From: Loktanella sp.
GTDB taxonomy: Bacteria; Pseudomonadota; Alphaproteobacteria; Rhodobacterales; Rhodobacteraceae
NCBI GenBank assembly: GCA_024635625.1
Contig: JAGXIQ010000110.1
Coordinates: 1-45,040 of the forward strand
DNA: 45,040 nucleotides
Direction: 5' to 3'
Both the position numbers and the translations under genes were made by a program. The notes beneath the pieces are model-generated. The model was not told the origin of the DNA, did not search any database, and saw nothing but the letters and a program-made list of their open reading frames with translations. This document shows positions 17,336-25,131 of this stretch, one piece after another. Position 1 is the first letter of the stretch; each line of letters starts with the position of its first letter.

Positions 17336-17689
17336 CTCGTCGCCTCGGTACTTATGGGTTTATTAGTTCTTAGTCCTGATCTGGCATGCGCAAAGGTTGT
17401 GGCGTCGCATCGACATGCGGCCATCGGGTGGCGGACGACCGGCATATTTGCCTTGGTCAAAACAGCTCTCCTCATCAACGTCAGTCCAATGTGTCCGCGG
17501 ACTGCGTCCCCTTCTTGACCCGAATACGGCATTGCCGTGAATTCCCGGGTGGGGGATCCGCACAGTAACGATGGCAAGACAGCCTTTATCGAGAGTTAAG
17601 GCGTATTTGTCCGGCATTTACTGCCGGACGTTGCATTGATAGCGCGGTGACTTGTGCCACAACGCGAGGTTTACACCAGATTTAGTTGG
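17336..17689. other. Gap between moxR and the DUF2927 gene, with a hairpin
   Basis: No convincing gene is present; short frames on both strands lack ribosome sites. The main structure is a perfect 8-base inverted repeat, GTCCGGCA (17609-17616) and TGCCGGAC (17622-17629), around a 5-base loop, about 60 bases after the moxR stop. It is not followed by a T-run on the minus strand. It may attenuate or stabilise the transcript between the two genes, or mark the end of the moxR mRNA. Confidence 0.4.
17609..17629 (-). terminator. Hairpin downstream of moxR
   Basis: Perfect 8-base stem with a 5-base loop (TTTAC on the plus strand), 61 bases after the moxR stop codon. The absence of a T-tract means intrinsic termination is uncertain. 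Confidence 0.4.
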
Positions 17690-18535
17690 CTAGCGTTGAC
17701 CGCGCGCCATAAAGGCCAGCCGTTCGAATAAATGGACGTCTTGTTCGTTTTTGAGCAATGCACCATGAAGCCGGGGCAAGGACGTTTTTCCTTCGCGGCG
17801 CAAATCCTCGGGCGACAAATCCTCCGCGAGCAGCAGCTTTAGCCAATCCAGCACTTCCGACGTCGACGGTTTCTTTTTCAACCCTGACGTGTCTCTTAGT
17901 TCATAAAACTGTGTTAGCGCAGTGGTTAGCAAAGCGTCCTTAATGCTAGGGTGATGGACCTCGACGATCTTGCGCATCGTGTCCATATCGGGGAATCGGA
18001 TATAGTGGAAAAAGCAGCGCCGCAGAAATGCGTCCGGCAATTCCTTTTCGTTGTTCGACGTTATGATAACGATGGGCCGGATCGCTGCCTTCACGGTTTC
18101 CCCGGTTTCGTAGACGTGGAATTCCATCCGATCGAGTTCTTGCAGCAGGTCGTTCGGAAACTCGATATCGGCCTTGTCGATTTCATCAATCAGTAGCACG
18201 GACTTTTCAGCGGCCGTAAAAGCCTGCCACAGTTTGCCGCGCTTGATGTAGTTGGACACGTCGTTGACCCGTTCGTCCCCCAGTTGGCTGTCGCGTAACC
18301 GGCTGACTGCGTCATACTCATATAACCCCTGCTGAGCCCGCGTTGTGGACTTGATGTGCCACTCTATCATTGGCATCTGCAGCGCCGCGCTGACCTGTCG
18401 TGCCAGCTCGGTCTTGCCGGTGCCGGGCTCTCCCTTTACCAGAAGCGGGCGTTCCAACGTGATCGCCGCATTGACGGCCATCGTCAGGTCGTCGGTGGCG
18501 ACATAGGCATCGGTGCCCGTAAAGTGGGTGCGCAT
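17690..18535 (-). CDS. MoxR-family AAA+ ATPase
   Basis: A 281-residue ATPase. It has Walker A GEPGTGKTELA (Lys41), Walker B VLLIDEIDKAD (Asp117-Glu118), sensor 1 PIVIITSNNEKELPDAFLRR with the arginine finger, and a helical lid with KKPSTSEVLDWLKLLLAEDL. These are the marks of the MoxR/CoxD/NorQ class, hexameric remodelers that pair with VWA proteins. Start ATG 18535 has AAGGAG seven bases upstream. It is divergent from dksA. The matching VWA partner is at 14611-15795; the pair probably inserts or activates a metal site in an unknown client. Confidence 0.92.
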   Translation of the reverse strand: MRTHFTGTDAYVATDDLTMAVNAAITLERPLLVKGEPGTGKTELARQVSAALQMPMIEWHIKSTTRAQQGLYEYDAVSRLRDSQLGDERVNDVSNYIKRGKLWQAFTAAEKSVLLIDEIDKADIEFPNDLLQELDRMEFHVYETGETVKAAIRPIVIITSNNEKELPDAFLRRCFFHYIRFPDMDTMRKIVEVHHPSIKDALLTTALTQFYELRDTSGLKKKPSTSEVLDWLKLLLAEDLSPEDLRREGKTSLPRLHGALLKNEQDVHLFERLAFMARGQR

Positions 18536-18635
18536 CTTCAGACTCCTTAATTTGGCCGCAAGGTGTTGCGAAGTAGCACCAAGGGCAAGGCCAAATCACG
18601 GGATTAAAATGTAAAAATGTGATCGACACAGGTTA

Positions 18636-18651
18636 ATATCATCACTGATAT
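18636..18651. promoter_or_regulatory. Inverted repeat between divergent moxR and dksA
   Basis: A perfect palindrome ATATCA-tcac-TGATAT lies in the 226-base divergent region, 100 bases from moxR and 110 bases from dksA. Its size and symmetry suit a regulator binding site, but the family is not recognisable. Confidence 0.3.
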
Positions 18652-18761
18652 GGGGGTGACACACTGGTCTGTTAGGCGTAAACGGTCCAAAATAATGGGG
18701 AGAATGCCAGTTGTCTGGGGAACTTGCTGAAATGGTATCTGGCGCAAATGGGGAAAGCGAT

Positions 18762-19184
18762 ATGAAAGCAGAGACCTTCTTGCCGGACGATTATCGACCG
18801 GCCGAAAACGAACTATTTATGAATGACCGTCAGATCGAATACTTCCGCAGGAAGTTGCTGAACTGGAAAGCGGACCTGATGGAAGACAGCCGCGACACCG
18901 TCGCAGGCATGAAAGACCAGACCCGGAATATCCCTGACATCGCTGATCGCGCATCCGAAGAGACCGATCGGTCTATCGAACTGCGCACCCGCGATCGTCA
19001 GCGTAAACTCGTATCCAAGATCGACGCTGCTTTGCGCCGCATCGATGAAGGCGAGTTCGGCTATTGCACCATCACCGGAGAGCCGATCAGCCTAAAGCGG
19101 CTAGACGCGCGTCCGATCGCCACGATGACGCTGGAAGCGCAAGAGCGTCACGAGCGGCGCGAGAAAGTGCATCGCGACGACTGA
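18762..19184 (+). CDS. dksA: DksA-type RNA polymerase secondary-channel protein lacking zinc cysteines
   Basis: A 140-residue DksA homologue, which with ppGpp adjusts transcription at rRNA and amino-acid promoters. The coiled-coil tip is conserved (IPDIADRASEE, matching the Asp and Ala of E. coli PVDRA). The globular end keeps FGYC and LKRLDARP, but the four-Cys zinc site is reduced to one Cys: CxxC has become CTIT, and the second pair TLEA. Such zinc-less DksA proteins are known in alphaproteobacteria. ATG 18762 (MKAETFLPDDYRP) has GGGGAAAG upstream and is preferred to the 17-residue longer frame. The monooxygenase gene starts one base after its stop. Confidence 0.9.
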   Translation: MKAETFLPDDYRPAENELFMNDRQIEYFRRKLLNWKADLMEDSRDTVAGMKDQTRNIPDIADRASEETDRSIELRTRDRQRKLVSKIDAALRRIDEGEFGYCTITGEPISLKRLDARPIATMTLEAQERHERREKVHRDD

Positions 19185-19185
19185 C

Positions 19186-20286
19186 GTGATCGCGCATTCC
19201 CAAGTCGCCGTCATCGGCGGCGGAATTGGCGGACTTGCCACAGCGCTGGCCCTTGCGATGCAAGGGGCCAGCGTTTGCGTTTATGAGCAAGCTTCCGCAA
19301 TTGCAGAGGTGGGCGCTGGCCTTCAAGTGACGCCCAATGGCGCGCGCGTTCTGAACTGGCTTGGACTTGAAAGTACCTTGTCGGTCAAAGGGTTGCAAGC
19401 CGAAGCTGTCGTACCGACTGACGGATTGTCGGGCCGTGCTGTAACCCGCTTTGATCTGTCGCGTCAGCTGCCTGCGTATCGTTTCGTCGCCCGGTCCGCC
19501 CTGATTGACATGTTGGCTACGGCTTGCATTAAACGCGGTGTGCAGATCGTGCTAAACCACAGGGCGGATGATCTACCTGAGGCGGACTTAGTTGTCGGTG
19601 CGGACGGTATCCGGTCGATAACCCGCGGTTTACTGAATGGCGCTGGTCCAGCCCGTTTCACCGGGCAAGTCGCATGGCGCGCCACCATTTCCGCGACTTC
19701 GCTGCCAGAGGCGCGAATCTGGATGCTGCCCCGGCGCCATGTCGTGACGTACCCTTTACCCGGCGGTCGCCTGAATATGGTCGCTGTGCAGGAACGCGAC
19801 GATTGGGCAGAAGAAGGCTGGCACCATCCCGATGAACCGGCCCAACTGCGCGAGGCATTTTCCGATGCCTGCGGTGCTTTGCAAACATTAATGATGCAGG
19901 TTGAAGCGCCACGTCTCTGGGGGCTTTTTCAACATCCCGTCGCCCGTGTGTGGGTTACTGACCGTGTGGCCCTCGTCGGAGACGCCGCACATCCGACACT
20001 ACCATTTCTAGCCCAAGGCGCTAATTTGGCTTTGGAAGACGCAGCAGTCCTTGCCCGGTTTTTGTCGTTGCACGGGATTGCTGCAGGTTTACCGCGCTAT
20101 CAGGCGGCCCGAAAACCACGTGTAATGCGTGCAATAGCAGCCGCTAGCGCGAATGCTGTCAACTATCACCTTAGCGGCCCGCGCCGTACGGTGGCCCATT
20201 TAGGATTACGAACGTTGGGAAAGGTCGCCCCGGATGCCTTTATCGGGCGAATGGACTGGCTTTACGGTTTTGATGCCACATCCTAA
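19186..20286 (+). CDS. FAD-dependent monooxygenase
   Basis: A 366-residue flavoprotein of the aromatic-hydroxylase class. It has the dinucleotide-binding start VAVIGGGIGGLATALAL, the mid-chain DG motif (LVVGADGIRS) and the FAD ribityl-binding GD motif VALVGDAAHPTLPFLAQGAN. Relatives include salicylate and 3-hydroxybenzoate hydroxylases, but the substrate cannot be inferred. It begins at GTG 19186, one base after dksA, so it is probably cotranscribed, with no ring-cleavage or transport genes nearby. The end overlaps the convergent small exported-protein gene by four bases. Confidence 0.9.
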   Translation: MIAHSQVAVIGGGIGGLATALALAMQGASVCVYEQASAIAEVGAGLQVTPNGARVLNWLGLESTLSVKGLQAEAVVPTDGLSGRAVTRFDLSRQLPAYRFVARSALIDMLATACIKRGVQIVLNHRADDLPEADLVVGADGIRSITRGLLNGAGPARFTGQVAWRATISATSLPEARIWMLPRRHVVTYPLPGGRLNMVAVQERDDWAEEGWHHPDEPAQLREAFSDACGALQTLMMQVEAPRLWGLFQHPVARVWVTDRVALVGDAAHPTLPFLAQGANLALEDAAVLARFLSLHGIAAGLPRYQAARKPRVMRAIAAASANAVNYHLSGPRRTVAHLGLRTLGKVAPDAFIGRMDWLYGFDATS

Positions 20287-20615
20287 GGCCAGTTTTGACC
20301 GGCTTCATCGGTGGCTCGTTCCAAAACCTCCATTGTGCGATAATCGACCCGATAGACGTCATCCTTAATCCGATAATAGATCCAGCCGTCCTGCGCCGGT
20401 GGTAGGCCATACCACTGCGCATCCATCACCATTGAATATTTTCCGCGCGGGATGATCGCCCCAATCTCGACCGGGGCGGGCCTTGGCGGCGGTGCTATAA
20501 TCTTGTGCACAGGTGGAGTAGAACATGCAGCACCCGCTGCGGCCATCCGGCACTGAGCGATTGCGGGCGTCGAGACGCTAACAATAAGTATATATAGCAG
20601 CATCTTACACGACAT
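20283..20615 (-). CDS. Small exported protein, unknown
   Basis: A 110-residue protein with a signal peptide (MLLYILIVSVSTPAIAQC; cleavage probably after AIA). The mature part is proline-rich (KIIAPPPRPAPVEIG), then WYGLPPAQDGWIYYRIKDDV and YRVDYRTMEVLE, a pattern close to the RcnB-like fold of small periplasmic proteins. Two adjacent ATGs occur at 20618 and 20615; AAGGTG sits one base before the first, so 20615 is preferred. It converges on the monooxygenase gene and lies 8 bases before the xthA stop on the same strand. Confidence 0.7.
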   Translation of the reverse strand: MSCKMLLYILIVSVSTPAIAQCRMAAAGAACSTPPVHKIIAPPPRPAPVEIGAIIPRGKYSMVMDAQWYGLPPAQDGWIYYRIKDDVYRVDYRTMEVLERATDEAGQNWP

Positions 20616-20623
20616 CATTCACC

Positions 20624-21403
20624 TTATGCGGCAAGATCAATCCAGACAGGGACGTGATCGCTCGGTTTTTCCCGCCCTCTCAAGTCTTTTTCGATCCAGC
20701 AGTCGCGCAGAAGATCAGCGCATTGCGGCGTCAGGAGCATGTGGTCAATGCGAATGCCATCGTTCTTGTTCCATGCGCCGGCCTGATAATCCCAAAAGGA
20801 ATAATGCCCCGGACCCGCGGTACGCGATCGAAATGCCTCTGTGAATCCAAGGTTTACGATTCGCCTGAACGCGGCGCGGCTGTCGGGTCGGAACAAAGCA
20901 TCCTCGCGCCACGCGTTCGGGCGGGCAACATCTTCGGTTTGCGGGATGATGTTGTAGTCGCCTGCCATCACAGCGGGCATTTCCACGGACAGCAGGTCCT
21001 GCGCCCGCGTATGCAGACGCTCCATCCAGGCGAGTTTGTAATCGAGCTTTGGACCCGGGGCGGGGTTGCCGTTCGGCAAATATAGCCCGCAGAGGCGCAC
21101 AGCAGTGTCGCCGACAACAGTCGCCTCGATCCAGCGCGCCTGTTCGTCGTCATCGTCGCCTGGCAGGCCACGCGTCACGTCCTCTAACGGAAGTTTCGAG
21201 AGAATCGCGACGCCGTTGAAACCCTTTTGACCATGGGTTTCGACATTATAACCAAGGTCTTCGATGATTTGTCGGGGAAAGCCGTCGTCGACGGATTTGA
21301 TTTCCTGCAACAGCGCCACGTCAGGGGCGCTGTCTTGCAGCCATGTCGTCAAGGCCTCAATCCGGGCCTTAACGCCGTTGATGTTGAATGTCGCGATCTT
21401 CAT
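20624..21403 (-). CDS. xthA: Exodeoxyribonuclease III
   Basis: A 259-residue Mg-dependent AP endonuclease and 3'-5' exonuclease for base-excision repair. Motifs in order are MKIATFNINGVKARI, VALLQEIKS (metal Glu), AVMAGDYNIIPQ (Asp/Asn pair), RIDHMLLTP and KPSDHVPVWIDL with the catalytic Asp-His. Length equals the family norm. Upstream AAGGGGG gives a good ribosome site for ATG 21403. Orthology with xthA is very likely, although the name is shared by several paralogues. Confidence 0.93.
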   Translation of the reverse strand: MKIATFNINGVKARIEALTTWLQDSAPDVALLQEIKSVDDGFPRQIIEDLGYNVETHGQKGFNGVAILSKLPLEDVTRGLPGDDDDEQARWIEATVVGDTAVRLCGLYLPNGNPAPGPKLDYKLAWMERLHTRAQDLLSVEMPAVMAGDYNIIPQTEDVARPNAWREDALFRPDSRAAFRRIVNLGFTEAFRSRTAGPGHYSFWDYQAGAWNKNDGIRIDHMLLTPQCADLLRDCWIEKDLRGREKPSDHVPVWIDLAA

Positions 21404-21455
21404 GGTGCGGCCCCCTTTTCCGCCAAACTAAAGGCGGCGGCAGGGAGGCACAAGG

Positions 21456-21569
21456 TCAGCGGTCGTCGCGCACACGCACCGGGATGCGGACCGGCTGTTC
21501 GGCTATCTGACCGGCGGCAGCAACGGCGGCAATACCGGCAAGGATGGTGATGGCGATGATGACAGTCAT
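21456..21569 (-). CDS. 37-residue membrane peptide
   Basis: A very short gene: ATG 21569, with GGAG six bases upstream, reads MTVIIAITILAGIAAVAAAG then QIAEQPVRIPVRVRDDR and stops at 21456. A hydrophobic helix with a charged, Arg-rich tail is typical of single-pass small membrane proteins. The ribosome site, the helix and the isolation in a 240-base gap support it; it is below the usual size cut-off of gene callers. The gap to xthA is 52 bases on the same strand. Function unknown. Confidence 0.55.
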   Translation of the reverse strand: MTVIIAITILAGIAAVAAAGQIAEQPVRIPVRVRDDR

Positions 21570-21644
21570 GGCGGTCTCCGTCTGGTAAGATTCTGCTATA
21601 GCAACGATCAGCGGAGAAAGATAGTTCCGCTTTGTCGCATCACA

Positions 21645-21971
21645 TCACATTGAAAAGGACGTTCCGCAACCACACGACGAGGTTGCGTTGGGGTTTTCGA
21701 TTACGAAGCGTGCGCCGATCAGCTCTTCTGAAAAGTCGATAACGGCAGAGGTCAAAAACGGCAAAGAAACAGAATCGATAACGACTGTTTCGCCTTCGGC
21801 TTCTAGTTTCAGGTCGTCTGGCTTGGGATCATCCAGTACGATTTCGTATTGGAACCCGGAACAGCCACCGCCTTCGACGGCGATCCGCAGGGCCTTGCCC
21901 TGGGCGGCGGCGCCTATTTCCGCAAGGCGGCCAAAGGCGCGGGGGGTCACGGTGGGGGGAAGGGTCAGCAT
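21645..21971 (-). CDS. A-type iron-sulfur carrier (ErpA/IscA family)
   Basis: A 108-residue HesB/IscA-like protein that passes Fe-S clusters to apo-enzymes. The three ligand cysteines are in GGGCSGFQYEIVLDD (Cys37) and SSCGCGTSFSM (Cys100 and Cys102). The start is ATG 21971 (MLTLPPTVTPRAF), with AGGTG five bases upstream; the longer open frame crosses the divergent region. It is divergent from dgt, 69 bases away. ErpA is the more likely subtype because no isc or suf genes surround it, but ErpA and IscA cannot be separated safely by eye. Confidence 0.9.
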   Translation of the reverse strand: MLTLPPTVTPRAFGRLAEIGAAAQGKALRIAVEGGGCSGFQYEIVLDDPKPDDLKLEAEGETVVIDSVSLPFLTSAVIDFSEELIGARFVIENPNATSSCGCGTSFSM

Positions 21972-22040
21972 CTTGCACCTATCGGTAAGCAGTTGCATTG
22001 AATATAGGAAGGCAAAGCACCAGTCACAAGCAGGCAAGAC

Positions 22041-23213
22041 ATGGCAGCCCCTTATGCGACAGATCCCGCCACCGCGCGCGGACGGCTTTATCCTGAAGAG
22101 GAAAGCCACTTTCGTTCGCCCTTTCAACGGGATCGCGACCGGATCATTCACGCCAGTGCGTTTCGGCGTCTAAAACACAAAACGCAGGTTTTTATTGAAC
22201 ATGAGGGCGATTACTTTCGGACGCGCCTGACCCATTCGATCGAAGTGGCACAGGTGGCGCGGACCGTGTCAGCTGCTTTGGACCTAAATGCTGAACTGAC
22301 CGAGGCCGTGGCGCTTGCCCATGACCTTGGCCACACGCCATTTGGGCATACCGGCGAAGAGGCGCTTGACCGTCTGATGCAGCCTTACGGCGGATTTGAC
22401 CATAACGCGCAGGCCTTGCGGATCGTGACAGATCTTGAGCGGCACTATGCGGAATGGGACGGCCTGAATCTGACGTGGGAAACGCTGGAAGGTATTGCGA
22501 AACACAATGGACCCGTGCCGAAACCTTACCCATGGGCGCTGACAGCTTACAATGCGCGCCACGATCTGGAACTTGATACCCATGCCAGCGCCGAGGCACA
22601 GGTTGCGGCCCTGTCCGATGATATCGCCTATAATAACCATGACCTGCATGACGGCCTGCGAGCAGAGCTATTTTCCACCGATGAATTGGCTGAACTTCCT
22701 GTTCTAAAGGATTGTTTTCAAAGGGTGGATGCGCTTTACCCCGGCCTTAATTACTACCGCCGTCGCCACGAAGCGTTGAGGCGGTTTTTTGGCGTTTTGG
22801 TCGAAGATGTTATTACCGTCAGTCGCCGTAATCTTGCTGATTTCAATCCTGCCAGTGTGGCTGATATCCGGCATGCGGGGCGCATGATGATTCAGTTCAC
22901 GCCAGCTCTTTGGACCGATCTTAAGGTCATCCGGCAGTTTCTGTTCGAGCGGATGTACCGTGCCCCTGCCGTGGTAGAGATGCGGATTGCCGTCACGCAA
23001 ATGATTGACGAGTTATTTCCCTTCTACCTGAGCACGCCGGAAGAATTGCCTAAGCAATGGCGCAAAGAAGTTGCTGAAGCAAAAAACGACGAGGCCTTGG
23101 CAAGAATTGTAGCGGACTATATCGCCGGGATGACTGACCGTTTTGCAATTCAGGAACACGCCCGTCTTATCGGCGGCACAGACGTTCCTCCTGGGGTAAC
23201 CGATGGACATTGA
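22041..23213 (+). CDS. dgt: dGTPase-like deoxynucleoside triphosphate triphosphohydrolase
   Basis: A 390-residue HD-domain enzyme that splits dNTPs into nucleoside and triphosphate. Key blocks are FRRLKHKTQVF, RLTHSIEVAQVAR (metal His), AHDLGHTPFGHTGEEALD (His-Asp pair near 94-95) and DDIAYNNHDLHDGLRA. Together these give the metal site. Length is that of the Dgt type-2/3 group found in alphaproteobacteria. The ribosome site is modest (caggcaagac). It overlaps the following antiporter gene by 11 bases. Confidence 0.93.
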   Translation: MAAPYATDPATARGRLYPEEESHFRSPFQRDRDRIIHASAFRRLKHKTQVFIEHEGDYFRTRLTHSIEVAQVARTVSAALDLNAELTEAVALAHDLGHTPFGHTGEEALDRLMQPYGGFDHNAQALRIVTDLERHYAEWDGLNLTWETLEGIAKHNGPVPKPYPWALTAYNARHDLELDTHASAEAQVAALSDDIAYNNHDLHDGLRAELFSTDELAELPVLKDCFQRVDALYPGLNYYRRRHEALRRFFGVLVEDVITVSRRNLADFNPASVADIRHAGRMMIQFTPALWTDLKVIRQFLFERMYRAPAVVEMRIAVTQMIDELFPFYLSTPEELPKQWRKEVAEAKNDEALARIVADYIAGMTDRFAIQEHARLIGGTDVPPGVTDGH

Positions 23214-25047
23214 GACTGTACCTGGTGCGCTAAGCCCCGTTATCGCAATCGCCCTTGTCGGCGGCTTGGGTGTCGGCAGCCAGTGGCTTGCGTGGCGCCT
23301 GCGCATGCCTGCCATTGTGCTGATGCTATTGGCCGGCGTGGTCATCGGCCCTGTGCTGGGCGTGCTAGATCCGGCAAGGGATTTTGGTCCTTTGATGGCA
23401 CCCATCATCGCCATCGCGGTGGCGATCATCTTGTTCGAGGGTGGGTTGACCCTGAACTTTCACAAGTTACGCGACGCCGCTATCGGTGTGCGCCGATTGG
23501 TTTTTGTCGGCGCCCCGCTGGGGTGGGTTGTATCTGCATTGTCATTGCATTACGGCGCAGGTCTCACGTGGTCTTCTTCTTGGGTTTTTGGTGGCATCTT
23601 GATTGTTACGGGCCCCACGGTCATCGCCCCGCTACTGCGGACCGCTAGGCTTTCGCGGCGTCCCGCCCAATTGTTGCAGTGGGAAGCGATCGTGAACGAC
23701 CCTCTGGGTGCGATGGCCGCCGTTTTGGCGTTCGAGGTTGTTCTGGTTTTGAACGCGGCCGAAACGATGGGCAGCGCATTGTTGGACCTTGCGATTGGCA
23801 TTTCTGCGGCCTTGGCACTGGGGCTGGCTGCTGGGTACGGCCTTGCGGCGGCGTTCCGGCGCGGTTGGGTGCCAGAATTCATGAAAGTATCGATCCTGTT
23901 CGCGCTTCTGGTGGGGATCTTCGGCATCTCTGATGCGGTTCTACACGAAAGCGGTCTGCTGGCCGTCACCGTTATGGGCATTGTGATCGCGAACGCAAAT
24001 CTGCCATCCTATGAAGAACTGCGACGGTTTAAGGAACACGCGACAATCCTGCTGGTGTCAGGTGTGTTTATCTTGCTGGCTGCGAACTTAGATTTTGCAG
24101 CCTTGGAATTGTTGACGTGGCGCGCCGCAATTTTTCTGGCGTTGATCATTTTCGTCGCGCGCCCGGTTACGGTTTTAGTGTCGTTGATCGGGTCAGGCGT
24201 TCCGTGGCGTGAACAGGTGCTGGTCGCCTTCACGGGCCCACGCGGTGTCGTGCTTGTGGCTGTCGCCGGCCTGTTTGCTGAACGCCTGCTGGCGCTAGGG
24301 TTCGAGGATGCTGCCTTGATCGGCCCGCTGGCATTCGTCCTTGTTGCTGCGACTGTCGTGTTGCACGGATTCACCCTGAAACCCTTCGCCCGCTTCCTTG
24401 GGCTCGCGGGGGCGGGAAATCCCGGTGTCTTGATCATCGGCGGTTCCCCTTGGACGACGGCATTGGCCGAAGCGTTGGTCAAGGCCGAGGTGCCAATCCT
24501 GATGACCGACCCCAACTTTGGCCACCTGCGTGCCGCCCGTGCTGCGGGTATCGAAACCTACTCAGGCGACATTCTGTCCGAGGGGGCAGAGCAGCGGTTA
24601 GAACTGATCAGCTATGCGACGGTATTGGCTGGAACCGACAACGACGCTTACAACACGCTGGTCGCCACTGACCTTGCCCCGGAATTTGGCCGAGAGAATG
24701 TTTTTCAGGTTGCCCGCGCCAAAACGGAAAGCCTGCGACATGCCTTGCCCGCTACACTAGGCGGCAGGCCCTTTGCCCATGGTGCCACCTTCGACGAGAT
24801 GAACCGTCATATCGCAGAGGGTTGGACCTTTCGCGTCACCCGTCTGACCGAAGAGTTCGGCCTAGAAGCATGGTCAGCAAAGCGTCCGGCATCACATTTG
24901 GTCGCCCGGATACTACCAAGCGGTGAATTTAAGATGGTCAACGATATCGCCGATATGCGCGGCGTGCCCGATACGCGGTTGATTGCGTTGCGTCCGCCGG
25001 AAACGGATGACGGAGTCATTTCCAGCCAGCCCCCTGCGAAAGCGTAG
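23203..25047 (+). CDS. CPA-type Na+(K+)/H+ antiporter with C-terminal RCK/TrkA-like domain
   Basis: A 614-residue transporter. About 12 hydrophobic segments fill residues 5-400, with antiporter signatures such as AIAVAIILFEGGLTLNFHKL, PTVIAPLLRT and VNDPLGAMAAVLAFEVVLVL (the ND pair expected to bind cations) and LVAFTGPRGVVLVAVAGLF. A cytoplasmic nucleotide-binding-like region follows from about 405 (NPGVLIIGGSPWTTALAEAL ... SGDILSEGA ... TDNDAYNTLVATDLAPEFG), resembling TrkA-N. It probably exports Na+ or K+ against protons for pH and salt balance. ATG 23203 lies inside the dgt 3' end, so expression is probably coupled. Confidence 0.88.
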   Translation: MDIETVPGALSPVIAIALVGGLGVGSQWLAWRLRMPAIVLMLLAGVVIGPVLGVLDPARDFGPLMAPIIAIAVAIILFEGGLTLNFHKLRDAAIGVRRLVFVGAPLGWVVSALSLHYGAGLTWSSSWVFGGILIVTGPTVIAPLLRTARLSRRPAQLLQWEAIVNDPLGAMAAVLAFEVVLVLNAAETMGSALLDLAIGISAALALGLAAGYGLAAAFRRGWVPEFMKVSILFALLVGIFGISDAVLHESGLLAVTVMGIVIANANLPSYEELRRFKEHATILLVSGVFILLAANLDFAALELLTWRAAIFLALIIFVARPVTVLVSLIGSGVPWREQVLVAFTGPRGVVLVAVAGLFAERLLALGFEDAALIGPLAFVLVAATVVLHGFTLKPFARFLGLAGAGNPGVLIIGGSPWTTALAEALVKAEVPILMTDPNFGHLRAARAAGIETYSGDILSEGAEQRLELISYATVLAGTDNDAYNTLVATDLAPEFGRENVFQVARAKTESLRHALPATLGGRPFAHGATFDEMNRHIAEGWTFRVTRLTEEFGLEAWSAKRPASHLVARILPSGEFKMVNDIADMRGVPDTRLIALRPPETDDGVISSQPPAKA

Positions 25048-25131
25048 GGGGCGGCAAGGCAGCGGTGTATCGTTGACCCCGCCCGTGGCAGTGGTATGAC
25101 CGCCGCAGCCCTTATGTCCGAAAGCAGTGCC

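Noticed and set aside
14611..18535. MoxR/VWA cluster as an anti-phage ternary system
   Set aside because: No protease, phosphatase or nuclease effector typical of such systems is present, and the surroundings are housekeeping genes.
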